Of a stretch of 64,000 nt of DNA, positions 9,340 through 17,298 are shown piece by piece (the stretch's first letter is position 1; each line of letters opens with the position of its first letter). A model generated the notes under the pieces. The model saw only the letters and a program-made list of their open reading frames with translations. It made no database searches and was not told the DNA's origin. The position numbers and the translations under genes are program-made. Location: the NCBI RefSeq assembly GCF_037977385.1, contig NZ_CP150277.1:1961001-2025000 (forward strand). Reading direction: 5' to 3'. The stretch comes from Terribacillus sp. FSL K6-0262. GTDB taxonomy: Bacteria; Bacillota; Bacilli; Bacillales; Amphibacillaceae.

Positions 9340-10815
9340 ATGAGATTCCGGAAACAGGTGTTAAAAACAAGTGTCGCTTCGTTAAGTGCAGCATTGATAC
9401 TGGGAAGCAGTCTGACAGTGGCTTCTGCTCAAACGGGAGCGGATGACAATGTGAAGCCGTATAAAGAAACATATGGCACATCACAAATCACGCGTCAGGA
9501 TATGAAGGAAATGATCGGGCAGCACGGGGACGATCGGTATACCGTTCCTAGTTTCGATGCTTCTTCCATCAAAAATATCGATTCGGCTACGAAGATCGAT
9601 GAAAACGGCAATGAGATTAAAATGGATGTATGGGACACATGGCCGCTGCAAAATCCAGATGGCACAGTTGCAGATTACAATGGATACCAAATTGTCTTCG
9701 GACTCGCTGGTGATCCGAAAGATGCAAGTGATACCTTCATTTACATGTTCTATAAAAAATCAGGTGATGATTCCGTCGATGCATGGAAAAATGCTGGACG
9801 GGTTTTCGATGACGAAGATAAATTCAAAGGCGATAAGACGTTAGCCGGTCAGGAAGAAGAATGGTCCGGTTCTGCCACGTTCACAGAAGATGGCAAAGTG
9901 CGTCTGTTCTACACGAATCGCGGAGGCTGGAATGAAGCGGAAGGTATCTTTGGGAAGCAATCCCTCACGACAGCCCAAGTGAATGTGTCCGAAAAGAGTG
10001 AAGGCACATTGCAGATAGACGGAGTCGAAGACCACAAGACCATTTATGACGGTGGAGACAGCAAAACATACGAAAATATGGATAAAGCCTTCGAAGATCG
10101 CAACTTCGCCAACAACCATACGTTGCGCGATCCGCATTATATCGAAGATAAAGGGAAGAAATACTTGGTATTCGAAGCGAATACAGGAACTGAATATGGT
10201 TATTCCGGTGAAGAGTCCCTTTATAACCGGGCTTATTACGGAAATGGGATGAAGTTCTTCCGCGATGAATTCAAACAGCTGCAGAACAGTGATAAGAAGG
10301 CGACAGCAGAGCTTGCCAACGGTGCCATCGGCATTGTGGAGATCAATGACGATTACACGCTGAAAAAAGAAATGAAGCCGCTGATCGTTTCCAATACGGT
10401 GACAGATGAGATCGAACGTCCGAACATCTTCAAGAAAGACGGCAAATTCTACTTGTTCACAAGCACACGCGGATCTAAAATGACGATCGACGGTATCGAT
10501 GATCGTGACATTTATATGCTCGGATACGTGTCGGATAGCTTGACTGGCCCTTATAAGCCAATGAATAAAACAGGTATCGTCTTGCATCAGGATCTGGATC
10601 CGAATGATTTGACATGGACATATGCACATTACGTGATTCCGCAAAAGAACTCGGATGATTTCGTCGTAACAAGCTACATGACGAATCGCGGCTTCTTCCA
10701 GGATCACAAATCCACATTCGCACCGTCGTTCTTGCTTGATATTCACGGCAAAAAATCCTCAGTCGTGGAAGGCGGTATTTTGGAACAAGGACAGATTACG
10801 TATGACGAGGAATAA
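9340..10815 (+). CDS. sacB: Levansucrase (GH68)
   Basis: Secreted fructosyltransferase that makes levan (beta-2,6-fructan) and glucose from sucrose. 491 residues, close to Bacillus SacB. A Sec signal peptide ends at about AQT (residues 28-32). The catalytic triad is visible: nucleophile Asp99 in VWDTWP, transition-state stabiliser Asp264 in LRDPHY, and acid/base Glu359 in DEIERPN. The ATG at 9340 follows AGGAGG at 8 bases. It is followed by a hairpin and then by a levanase gene, the same order as sacB-levB in Bacillus subtilis. I see no SacX/SacY-type antiterminator leader, so control is probably through the upstream two-component system (inference). Confidence 0.96.
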   Translation: MRFRKQVLKTSVASLSAALILGSSLTVASAQTGADDNVKPYKETYGTSQITRQDMKEMIGQHGDDRYTVPSFDASSIKNIDSATKIDENGNEIKMDVWDTWPLQNPDGTVADYNGYQIVFGLAGDPKDASDTFIYMFYKKSGDDSVDAWKNAGRVFDDEDKFKGDKTLAGQEEEWSGSATFTEDGKVRLFYTNRGGWNEAEGIFGKQSLTTAQVNVSEKSEGTLQIDGVEDHKTIYDGGDSKTYENMDKAFEDRNFANNHTLRDPHYIEDKGKKYLVFEANTGTEYGYSGEESLYNRAYYGNGMKFFRDEFKQLQNSDKKATAELANGAIGIVEINDDYTLKKEMKPLIVSNTVTDEIERPNIFKKDGKFYLFTSTRGSKMTIDGIDDRDIYMLGYVSDSLTGPYKPMNKTGIVLHQDLDPNDLTWTYAHYVIPQKNSDDFVVTSYMTNRGFFQDHKSTFAPSFLLDIHGKKSSVVEGGILEQGQITYDEE

Positions 10816-10825
10816 ATAAGAAGCA

Positions 10826-10860
10826 GAAAAGGAAATGCCCAAAGAAGGCATTTCCTTTTC
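10826..10860 (+). terminator. Hairpin between sacB and the levanase gene
   Basis: A perfect 14-bp stem (10826-10839 with 10847-10860, loop CAAAGAA) whose 3' arm ends in CCTTTTC. It is either a terminator with partial read-through into the levanase gene or an mRNA-stabilising element. Confidence 0.75.
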
Positions 10861-10889
10861 CTTCATTTACGCAAAAGTGTGGTGACAGT

Positions 10890-12458
10890 ATGTTTGGCAG
10901 GATTTCGAAAAAGGGGTGGACGATGATCGGCATGCTGATTTTACTGGCTGCGGCGATAGCTTCTGCCTTTGTATTGGTGCTGCAAAAGAAGACAGAGCAT
11001 GCATATCCCTATAAAGCAGGAACGGATTCCTATCGCCCGGTTTTTCATTTCAGTTCTCCTGACAAGTGGAAGAACGATCCGCAGCAGCCGATTTATTATC
11101 AGGGAAAATACCACTATTTTTATCTTTACAATAAAGACTACCCCGACGGCAATGGTACCGAATGGCGGCATGCAACCTCGGAGGATCTAATCCATTGGGA
11201 GGATCATGGAGTAGCGATTCCGAAATATACGACAGAAAACGGTGACCCGTGGACAGGATCTGTGGTTCACGATAAGAACAATACGGCTGGTTTTGGAGAG
11301 GATGCACTTATTGCGATTATCACCCAGCCGACTGGAAAGACGGGTCAGCAGGAGCAGTATCTCTGGTACAGCACGGATGGAGGGGATACTTTCAAGCAGG
11401 AAAGTGGGGAGCCGGTACTTGCCAACCCTGGTACACCGGATTACCGTGATCCAAAAGTGATATGGGATGAAGAAAAGAATAATTGGAGCATGCTTCTGGC
11501 AGAAGGGGATAAAATTGGTTTTTATGAATCTGCTGATCTGAAGACATGGACATTCACTGGAGATTTTCACACCGATGGAATCGGAGTGCTCGAATGTCCG
11601 GATCTATTCCAGCTGCGCGCGACGGACGGCACGGTTAAATATGTATTAGGCATGAGTGCGAATGGAGAGGGAAAAGGCGAGCCGAAAACGTATGCGTACT
11701 GGACTGGAGACTTTGATGGCGCAAGCTTTACACCAGATGAAGAAAATCCAAAATGGCTTGATTACGGTTTTGACTGGTATGGCGGCGTCACCTTTGAGGA
11801 TGGCTTGGCAGAGGATAAGCAAGCCAAGCGGTATGCGCTGGCCTGGATGAACAACTGGTCGTATGCCGATCAGGCACCGACAATGGAATCTGATGGATTC
11901 AATGGGACGGATTCGGTTGTCAGGGAAATTTCTTTGCGAAATGGACAGGAGGGGTATTATCTAGCTTCCGAACCGGTCGCTGCATTGGATGAGCTTATTC
12001 AGTCGACCGAAGCAGTCGAGGATATCTCCCTTCATGATGACACCCGAACCTTGGATGCCACGGCGGAAACATATCGATTGGATGCTGATATTGCATGGAA
12101 CGAAAGTCCGAACGTCGGGCTGCGCCTGCGGGAATCGAATGATGGGACTCGTCATTTGGATGTTGGGATAAATGCCGCTGGGGGGTATTCCTACGTGAAT
12201 CGGACGCATACACCCAATCCAGATGCTTCTGGTTCTTATCAGGAAAGCAAGGCGCCGTTTGATGCGGGGAAGAAGCAAGCGCATTTGACCATTCTCATAG
12301 ACAAAACAACCGTGGAAGTGTTTGTTGACGGAGGAAAAGTCGTGCACAGTAACTTGGTATTCCCCCAGTCGCAGGATCAAGGGATCGGCCTATTTGCAGA
12401 AGGAGGCAGTGCGGAGTTTGATAATATTTATATAACTAAAATGGGGAATTCACCATAG
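10890..12458 (+). CDS. levB: GH32 levanase/endolevanase, membrane-anchored
   Basis: Glycoside hydrolase of family 32 that cuts fructan, presumably the levan made by the upstream enzyme. 522 residues. An N-terminal anchor lies at about residues 11-31 after a basic MFGRISKKG stretch. The five-bladed propeller carries nucleophile Asp63 in WKNDP, Asp187 in YRDPK and acid/base Glu235 in LECPD. A C-terminal beta-sandwich ends near residue 520. Size and neighbourhood match LevB of Bacillus subtilis. The ATG at 10890 has a weak GTGGTG site. The ATG at 10923 has a better AAGGGG but would remove the basic residues before the anchor. Exo versus endo action cannot be told by eye. Confidence 0.88.
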   Translation: MFGRISKKGWTMIGMLILLAAAIASAFVLVLQKKTEHAYPYKAGTDSYRPVFHFSSPDKWKNDPQQPIYYQGKYHYFYLYNKDYPDGNGTEWRHATSEDLIHWEDHGVAIPKYTTENGDPWTGSVVHDKNNTAGFGEDALIAIITQPTGKTGQQEQYLWYSTDGGDTFKQESGEPVLANPGTPDYRDPKVIWDEEKNNWSMLLAEGDKIGFYESADLKTWTFTGDFHTDGIGVLECPDLFQLRATDGTVKYVLGMSANGEGKGEPKTYAYWTGDFDGASFTPDEENPKWLDYGFDWYGGVTFEDGLAEDKQAKRYALAWMNNWSYADQAPTMESDGFNGTDSVVREISLRNGQEGYYLASEPVAALDELIQSTEAVEDISLHDDTRTLDATAETYRLDADIAWNESPNVGLRLRESNDGTRHLDVGINAAGGYSYVNRTHTPNPDASGSYQESKAPFDAGKKQAHLTILIDKTTVEVFVDGGKVVHSNLVFPQSQDQGIGLFAEGGSAEFDNIYITKMGNSP

Positions 12459-12465
12459 ATTTTTT

Positions 12466-12492
12466 AAAAAGGTCTAATACAGGCCTTTTTTT
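12466..12492 (+). terminator. Terminator after the levanase gene
   Basis: AAAAAGGTCT (12466-12475) pairs with AGGCCTTTTT (12481-12490), with one G-U pair and a five-base loop, then T. Confidence 0.7.
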
Positions 12493-12544
12493 ATTATTTA
12501 AAATGCATTAACAGATGAGTTATCATGTTAGGTTATTTTACATC

Positions 12545-12574
12545 TTGTGTAAGTAATAATTTTCGAGTTATAAT
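12545..12574 (+). promoter_or_regulatory. Putative promoter of the pxp operon
   Basis: TTGTGT at 12545-12550, an 18-base spacer, and a perfect TATAAT at 12569-12574, in an AT-rich leader. Confidence 0.5.
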
Positions 12575-12628
12575 GATTATTGTTTATTAAATATTTGTGA
12601 TAATGTAAGAAAAGCAGTACATAATACG

Positions 12629-12648
12629 AATGATTTGTAAAAATCATT
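12629..12648 (+). promoter_or_regulatory. Inverted repeat in the pxp leader (candidate operator)
   Basis: AATGATTT (12629-12636) and AAATCATT (12641-12648) are perfect arms around GTAA. They lie between the putative promoter and the ribosome site of the permease gene. Confidence 0.4.
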
Positions 12649-12665
12649 ACATAAGGGGGATTACC

Positions 12666-13889
12666 ATGGCATCAAAAGAGAATGAACTGCAGCAGAAGCA
12701 GTCTCCTTCCAAAGGAAAATGGGGTGTCCTGTTAGGTGCGGCCTTCCTCATGGGATCATCGGCCATCGGGCCAGGCTTCCTGACACAGACAGCAGTCTTC
12801 ACAGATCAATTATTAGCCAGCTTCGGCTTTGTTATTCTCATGTCCATCATTTTGGATGTCGGTGTGCAGATGAATATATGGCGTATCATTGCTGTTTCCA
12901 GAATGCGCGGACAGGATATCGCCAATAAAGTATTGCCTGGTCTTGGCTACTTCCTTGCTTTTGCCGTTGCGCTGGGCGGGCTGGCCTTCAATATTGGCAA
13001 CGTCGGCGGGGCTGGACTGGGTTTGAATGTTATCTTTGGTCTTGACGCTCGAATCGGTGCTATCATAACAGGTATCATAGCGGTTGGTATTTTTCTTTCC
13101 AAAGAAGCCGGGGCAGCGATGGATCAGATTGCCCGAATACTCGGCGTCGTCATGATTGTTTTGACATTATATGTAGCGTTTCAGAGTGATCCGCCTGTCG
13201 GAGAAGCAATCACACGCACATTTGCGCCGACAGAGATCGATGTATTTGCCATCATCACCCTTGTCGGTGGTACAGTCGGCGGCTATATCACCTTTGCTGG
13301 AGGCCACCGTTTATTGGATGCAGGTATTTCCGGGAAGGAGAATCTGCCGTATGTAACGCGAAGCTCTGTGACAGGTGTCTTGATTGCTTCCATCATGCGG
13401 GTATTCCTATTCCTTGCTGTTTTGGGTGTGGTGGTCACTGGGGTGTCATTGGATGCAAATAACCCTGCAGCGACAGTCTTTTTGGAAGCAGCTGGGACTA
13501 TCGGCTATAAGATGTTCGGCTTGATCCTATGGGCTGCGGGTATTACGTCGGTGATTGGTGCTGCCTATACCTCTGTTTCTTTCTTGAAAACCTTGTCCAA
13601 GAGCGTTGAGCGTCATCAGAAGCTCGTGACCATTGGTTTCATCGTCGTTTCGACAGTGATCATGGTCTTGGTGGGCCAACCTGCCACACTGCTTGTCATT
13701 GCAGGTGCGGTGAACGGTTTGATCCTGCCGATTGGTTTAGGCGTATTGCTGATCGCAGCTTATAAGAAATCCATTGTCGGTGATTATAAACATCCATTAT
13801 GGCTGACGATCTTTGGGGCAATTGTATTTGTCGCAACGGCATATTTGGCGATTGTCACATTGATTGATAAAGTACCGCAGCTGTTCTAA
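12666..13889 (+). CDS. NRAMP-family permease of the 5-oxoprolinase cluster (YcsG-like)
   Basis: Integral membrane protein, 407 residues from the ATG at 12666, which follows AAGGGGG; the frame extends 12 codons upstream without a better start. About 11 hydrophobic segments are visible, and GSSAIGPGFLTQTAVF corresponds to the NRAMP signature region where metal transporters carry DPGN. The lost DPGN and the operon position before pxpB argue for an organic substrate rather than manganese. Bacillus subtilis ycsG, of the same family, is likewise linked to ycsF and kipI-kipA. The likely role is uptake of 5-oxoproline or a related compound (inference). Confidence 0.82.
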   Translation: MASKENELQQKQSPSKGKWGVLLGAAFLMGSSAIGPGFLTQTAVFTDQLLASFGFVILMSIILDVGVQMNIWRIIAVSRMRGQDIANKVLPGLGYFLAFAVALGGLAFNIGNVGGAGLGLNVIFGLDARIGAIITGIIAVGIFLSKEAGAAMDQIARILGVVMIVLTLYVAFQSDPPVGEAITRTFAPTEIDVFAIITLVGGTVGGYITFAGGHRLLDAGISGKENLPYVTRSSVTGVLIASIMRVFLFLAVLGVVVTGVSLDANNPAATVFLEAAGTIGYKMFGLILWAAGITSVIGAAYTSVSFLKTLSKSVERHQKLVTIGFIVVSTVIMVLVGQPATLLVIAGAVNGLILPIGLGVLLIAAYKKSIVGDYKHPLWLTIFGAIVFVATAYLAIVTLIDKVPQLF

Positions 13890-13910
13890 TTCGAGAAGGA
13901 GGTCCCAAAA

Positions 13911-14633
13911 ATGAAGCTTACCTATAATCCATTAGGGGATACGGGCATCCAGCTTGTTTTCGGGCAGACGATCTCAGAGGAAACAAATCAGGAAATCCGG
14001 ATGTTTGCAGAGCTGTTGAAACAGGAGCGGATCGAGGGGATCATCGAATGGGTGCCGGCATATACGACATTATCCATTTTTTATCGCCCTGATAAAATCC
14101 GCTATCAAGCGCTGCTGGAACAATTGGAGCGTCTATATGAAAATATGCAAGGAGGAGTGGCTGAGGCTGCTTCTCTTGTTTATGAGATTCCGACCTATTA
14201 TGGCGGGGAGACTGGTCCTGATTTGGATTTCGTCGCGGATCATAATGGCCTGACGGCAGATGAGGTCATCCGTATCCATTCGAGTCGGGATTATTTGATT
14301 TATATGATGGGGTTTGTCCCTGGATTCCCTTATCTGGGCGGGATGCCTGAAGAAATTGCCACCCCGCGCCGTGAGGATCCCCGTGCGAAGATCGCCGCGG
14401 GTTCAGTCGGCATCGCAGGATCGCAGACCGGCGTTTATCCGTTGGAAACACCGGGCGGCTGGCAGATCATCGGCCAGACGCCGGTGAGATTATATGATCC
14501 AGGCCGTGAGGAGCCGATTTTATTATCCTCCGGTCATTATCTGCGGTTTGTGCCGATTTCAAAAGAAGAATACGATGATATTGCGGCAGCAGTCCAGCTT
14601 GGGGAATATAGGATTGTCAGTAAGGAAAAGTAA
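13911..14633 (+). CDS. pxpB: 5-oxoprolinase subunit PxpB (KipI-like)
   Basis: Subunit of the ATP-dependent 5-oxoprolinase PxpABC, which opens pyroglutamate to glutamate; the homologue KipI also inhibits kinase KinA in Bacillus subtilis. 240 residues, family length. Conserved carboxyltransferase domain 1 segments: MGFVPGFPYLGGMP, TPRREDPRAKIAAGSVGIAG, and TPGGWQIIGQTPVRLYDP. The ATG at 13911 has AGGAGG upstream. It lies 21 bases after the permease stop and 12 bases before pxpA, clearly one operon. Confidence 0.94.
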   Translation: MKLTYNPLGDTGIQLVFGQTISEETNQEIRMFAELLKQERIEGIIEWVPAYTTLSIFYRPDKIRYQALLEQLERLYENMQGGVAEAASLVYEIPTYYGGETGPDLDFVADHNGLTADEVIRIHSSRDYLIYMMGFVPGFPYLGGMPEEIATPRREDPRAKIAAGSVGIAGSQTGVYPLETPGGWQIIGQTPVRLYDPGREEPILLSSGHYLRFVPISKEEYDDIAAAVQLGEYRIVSKEK

Positions 14634-14645
14634 GGAGGTACTGGT

Positions 14646-15419
14646 ATGAAGACAATCGATCTTAACAGCGACTTGGGCGAAAGCTTTGGTGCCTACACGA
14701 TCGGCAATGATGAGGAAGTACTGAAATACATATCATCCGCCAATATTGCGTGCGGATTCCATGCGGGGGATCATAATGTCATGCTGGAAACGGTCAAAAC
14801 AGCAGCTAGCCTTGGAGTGGGCATCGGTGCTCATCCAGGCTTCCCTGATTTGGCAGGATTCGGCCGCCGCGAGATGAAATTGCCGCCGGATGAAATCCAT
14901 AACCTTGTGGTCTACCAGGTAGGAGCGATCCAAGCGGCAGCGAGGGCTTGCGGTACCTGCGTCCAGCATGTGAAGCCGCATGGGGCGCTTTATAATATAG
15001 CTTCGAAGGATTCGACCATGGCAGAAGCGATTGCAAAAGCAGTGCATGCGGTCGATCCTGATTTGGTTTTATTCGGACTGGCGGGCGGTGAGCTTGTACG
15101 CGCAGGAAAAAGGGTCGGCCTGCGTGTGGCGCAAGAGGTCTTTGCGGACAGGACGTATCAGCCGGATGGAACGCTGACACCCCGTTCGCAGGCAAATGCG
15201 ATGATTCATGATGTGGCGATTGCGGTCGATCGCGTCATCCGTATGATCCGAGAAGGAAAGGTGACCGCTGTGGATGGCGAGGATATCTCTATTCAAGCGG
15301 ATACGATTTGTGTGCATGGAGATGAGCCGGAAGCGTTGCGATTTGTCCAGCAGCTCCGGGAGAGACTGCAGGCAGAACAGATAGAGATCCGGAATTTCGG
15401 AGTGGGAAGACATGAGTGA
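14646..15419 (+). CDS. pxpA: 5-oxoprolinase subunit PxpA (LamB/YcsF family)
   Basis: Catalytic partner of the 5-oxoprolinase complex, 257 residues. The YcsF/LamB hallmark segments are all present: DLNSDLGESFG at the N-terminus, ANIACGFHAGDH, GIGAHPGFPDLAGFGRR, VKPHGALYN and a C-terminal CVHGD. AAGGAGG precedes the ATG. The gene overlaps the start of pxpC by 8 bases, suggesting translational coupling and complex assembly. The order pxpB-pxpA-pxpC behind a permease is common in Bacillaceae. Confidence 0.95.
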   Translation: MKTIDLNSDLGESFGAYTIGNDEEVLKYISSANIACGFHAGDHNVMLETVKTAASLGVGIGAHPGFPDLAGFGRREMKLPPDEIHNLVVYQVGAIQAAARACGTCVQHVKPHGALYNIASKDSTMAEAIAKAVHAVDPDLVLFGLAGGELVRAGKRVGLRVAQEVFADRTYQPDGTLTPRSQANAMIHDVAIAVDRVIRMIREGKVTAVDGEDISIQADTICVHGDEPEALRFVQQLRERLQAEQIEIRNFGVGRHE

Positions 15420-16356
15420 AAAGCTGTTTCAAGTGATCAAGCCGGGGCTGATGACGACTTTCCAGGATCTCGGCCGGACTGGCTATCAGGAATACGGTGT
15501 TGTCGTAGCTGGTGCCATGGATGATTTTTCCCTCCAAATCGCCAATCTGCTCGTCGGGAACGGTCGGGATGAGGCAGGACTTGAGGTGACGATGATGGGT
15601 CCGGCACTCAAGGTGCTGAAGGATGCTGTCATTGCCATCACGGGAGGGAATTTGTCCCCGAGGGTGAATGGCCAGCCTGCGCCGATGTGGAAGAGCTTCG
15701 CTGTCAAAGAAGGGCAGCTGATTGAATTCGGACAGCCGCTGGAAGGGATCCGGTCCTATATCAGTGTGGCTGGCGGCTTCGACTTGCCGGAGGTCATGGG
15801 CAGCAAATCCACATTCCTGAAGGCAAAGATCGGCGGGCTGAACGGACGTGCACTGGAGAAGGAAGATATACTGTATGCTGCGGGTGATACACACGCGATT
15901 ACGGGACGTTCCCTCCATTATGATGAGATCCCGAAATATCAGAAGGAGATCAATGTACGTGTCATCCTTGGGCCGCATCAGGAGGCCTTTACAGACGAGG
16001 CGATCCAGACCTTCCTGACTTCTGCATATGAAATCACCCCGCAATCAGATCGAATGGGCTTTCGTTTGAATGGACCGGAACTGGCGCATAGAACGACCGC
16101 TGATATCATTTCCGAAGCAATCCCGCTCGGCGGAATCCAAGTGCCGGCCAATGGCCAGCCGATCATCCTGATGGCGGATCGGCAGACGACCGGAGGATAC
16201 ACGCGAATTGCAACGGTGATTGCGGCGGACATTCCGTTGCTCGCACAGGCTGCACCGGGAGCTGTGGTCCGGTTCGAAGAAATAGATGTCAAGGAGGCGC
16301 AAGCCCTTAATCTTAAAAGAGCAAAAATAATTCGAGTCCTTGAGAAAATAACGTAA
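15412..16356 (+). CDS. pxpC: 5-oxoprolinase subunit PxpC (KipA-like)
   Basis: Third subunit of the 5-oxoprolinase, 314 residues, carboxyltransferase domain 2 (biotin-dependent carboxylase-like). Conserved stretches include KPGLMTTFQDLGRTGYQ near the N-terminus, GAMDDFSLQIANLLVGN, GGFDLPEVMGSKST, and PADGQPI-like VPANGQPIILMADRQTTGGY near the C-terminus. It overlaps pxpA by 8 bases and is the last gene of the operon. A short AT-rich hairpin follows at about 16365-16379 but lacks a T tract. Confidence 0.94.
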   Translation: MSEKLFQVIKPGLMTTFQDLGRTGYQEYGVVVAGAMDDFSLQIANLLVGNGRDEAGLEVTMMGPALKVLKDAVIAITGGNLSPRVNGQPAPMWKSFAVKEGQLIEFGQPLEGIRSYISVAGGFDLPEVMGSKSTFLKAKIGGLNGRALEKEDILYAAGDTHAITGRSLHYDEIPKYQKEINVRVILGPHQEAFTDEAIQTFLTSAYEITPQSDRMGFRLNGPELAHRTTADIISEAIPLGGIQVPANGQPIILMADRQTTGGYTRIATVIAADIPLLAQAAPGAVVRFEEIDVKEAQALNLKRAKIIRVLEKIT

Positions 16357-16438
16357 ATGGGATTTTTCTAAAAAATCTCAACTAAATTCCTTTTACTCCG
16401 ATATATGAGGTACTAAATACTTTATTGAGGAGAAACTG

Positions 16439-17221
16439 ATGACTGTTAAGATTGCATGTTATGGTTCTTGCATTACTAGGGATAACTTCAACTCGAAGCT
16501 GAATAAAAATTATAAAGAGAGGTATGAATGTGTTGCTACCTCTTTGCATACGTCGATAATCAGTCTGGTTTCACCACAAGTTCCTTTTGATGAAGCGAAG
16601 TTGGACCATGTGGATATCAAGAGTGCTGACAGGAATAAACGCATTGTCATGGAGGAGCTGAACAGGACTTTCTTGGATGACTTAAAAGAGAGCCAGCCAG
16701 ATTATTTGATCATGGATTTCTTCCCGGATATCTATTTTGGAGTAGTCTTCTCGCAAGACCGCATCTTCACAAATAATGACTGGTATATAACAAGAACCTC
16801 TTTTTACAGGGAGATGCAAGAAAAGTTCATCCTGGACATCGGAGACAATTCGACCGAGTATTTGAGCGTTTGGTTACCATCCATCCACAAGTTCATGGAA
16901 TTTGTAAAGGAGCATGTGCCGAATTGTGAAGTGATCATCAATAAGGGAAGGTTCAGCAATCGATTGATGCGTGATGATGGGAATATTTCGTATCTTACAC
17001 CTTTTGATGGTTATAACGAGGTTTGGAATGTGCTCGATAACTTTGTGGTTTCAAAGTATGACTTGAAATATATAGAGTTGGATCATTCCGAGTACTATAT
17101 CTCTTCTAAACCGACACTTGGCTGGGACATTTTTCAATTGCATTATCAGGATGATTATTACCATGACTTCCTGAAGCAGCTGGATGGAACAATCCGTCAC
17201 AATGCTGGTATGAATGCTTGA
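16439..17221 (+). CDS. GSC-motif protein, DUF6270-like (function unknown)
   Basis: 260-residue cytoplasmic protein with no signal or membrane segment. The N-terminus KIACYGSCITRDNF carries a GSCxTRD motif, reminiscent of the nucleophile loop of SGNH-type hydrolases. SQPDYLIMDFFPDIYFGV and the C-terminal QLHYQDDYYHDFLKQL match what I remember of DUF6270 proteins in firmicute cell-surface glycan loci. The ATG at 16439 follows GAGGAG at 6 bases. It is a single gene ending at a shared terminator. Base composition is more AT-rich than its neighbours, which may mean transfer. The enzymatic role is a guess from the motif. Confidence 0.7.
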   Translation: MTVKIACYGSCITRDNFNSKLNKNYKERYECVATSLHTSIISLVSPQVPFDEAKLDHVDIKSADRNKRIVMEELNRTFLDDLKESQPDYLIMDFFPDIYFGVVFSQDRIFTNNDWYITRTSFYREMQEKFILDIGDNSTEYLSVWLPSIHKFMEFVKEHVPNCEVIINKGRFSNRLMRDDGNISYLTPFDGYNEVWNVLDNFVVSKYDLKYIELDHSEYYISSKPTLGWDIFQLHYQDDYYHDFLKQLDGTIRHNAGMNA

Positions 17222-17260
17222 TCTTATACAGATAATATGTGATTGATCTTGTAAAAGGTC

Positions 17261-17298
17261 AAAAGCGTGCGCTAATCAGATAGCGCACGCTTTTTTTT
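17261..17298. terminator. Bidirectional rho-independent terminator
   Basis: AAAAGCGTGCGCTA (17261-17274) and TAGCGCACGCTTTT (17281-17294) form a 14-bp stem with a six-base loop and T tract. It serves the GSC-motif gene and ahpF. Confidence 0.9.

Noticed and set aside
9841..10746. 301-codon open frame antisense to sacB
   Set aside because: A shadow of the strongly conserved levansucrase; its product is Cys/Ile/His-rich low-sense sequence with no family likeness.
12666..13889. Manganese transporter MntH
   Set aside because: The DPGN metal motif is replaced, and the gene is embedded in the 5-oxoprolinase operon.
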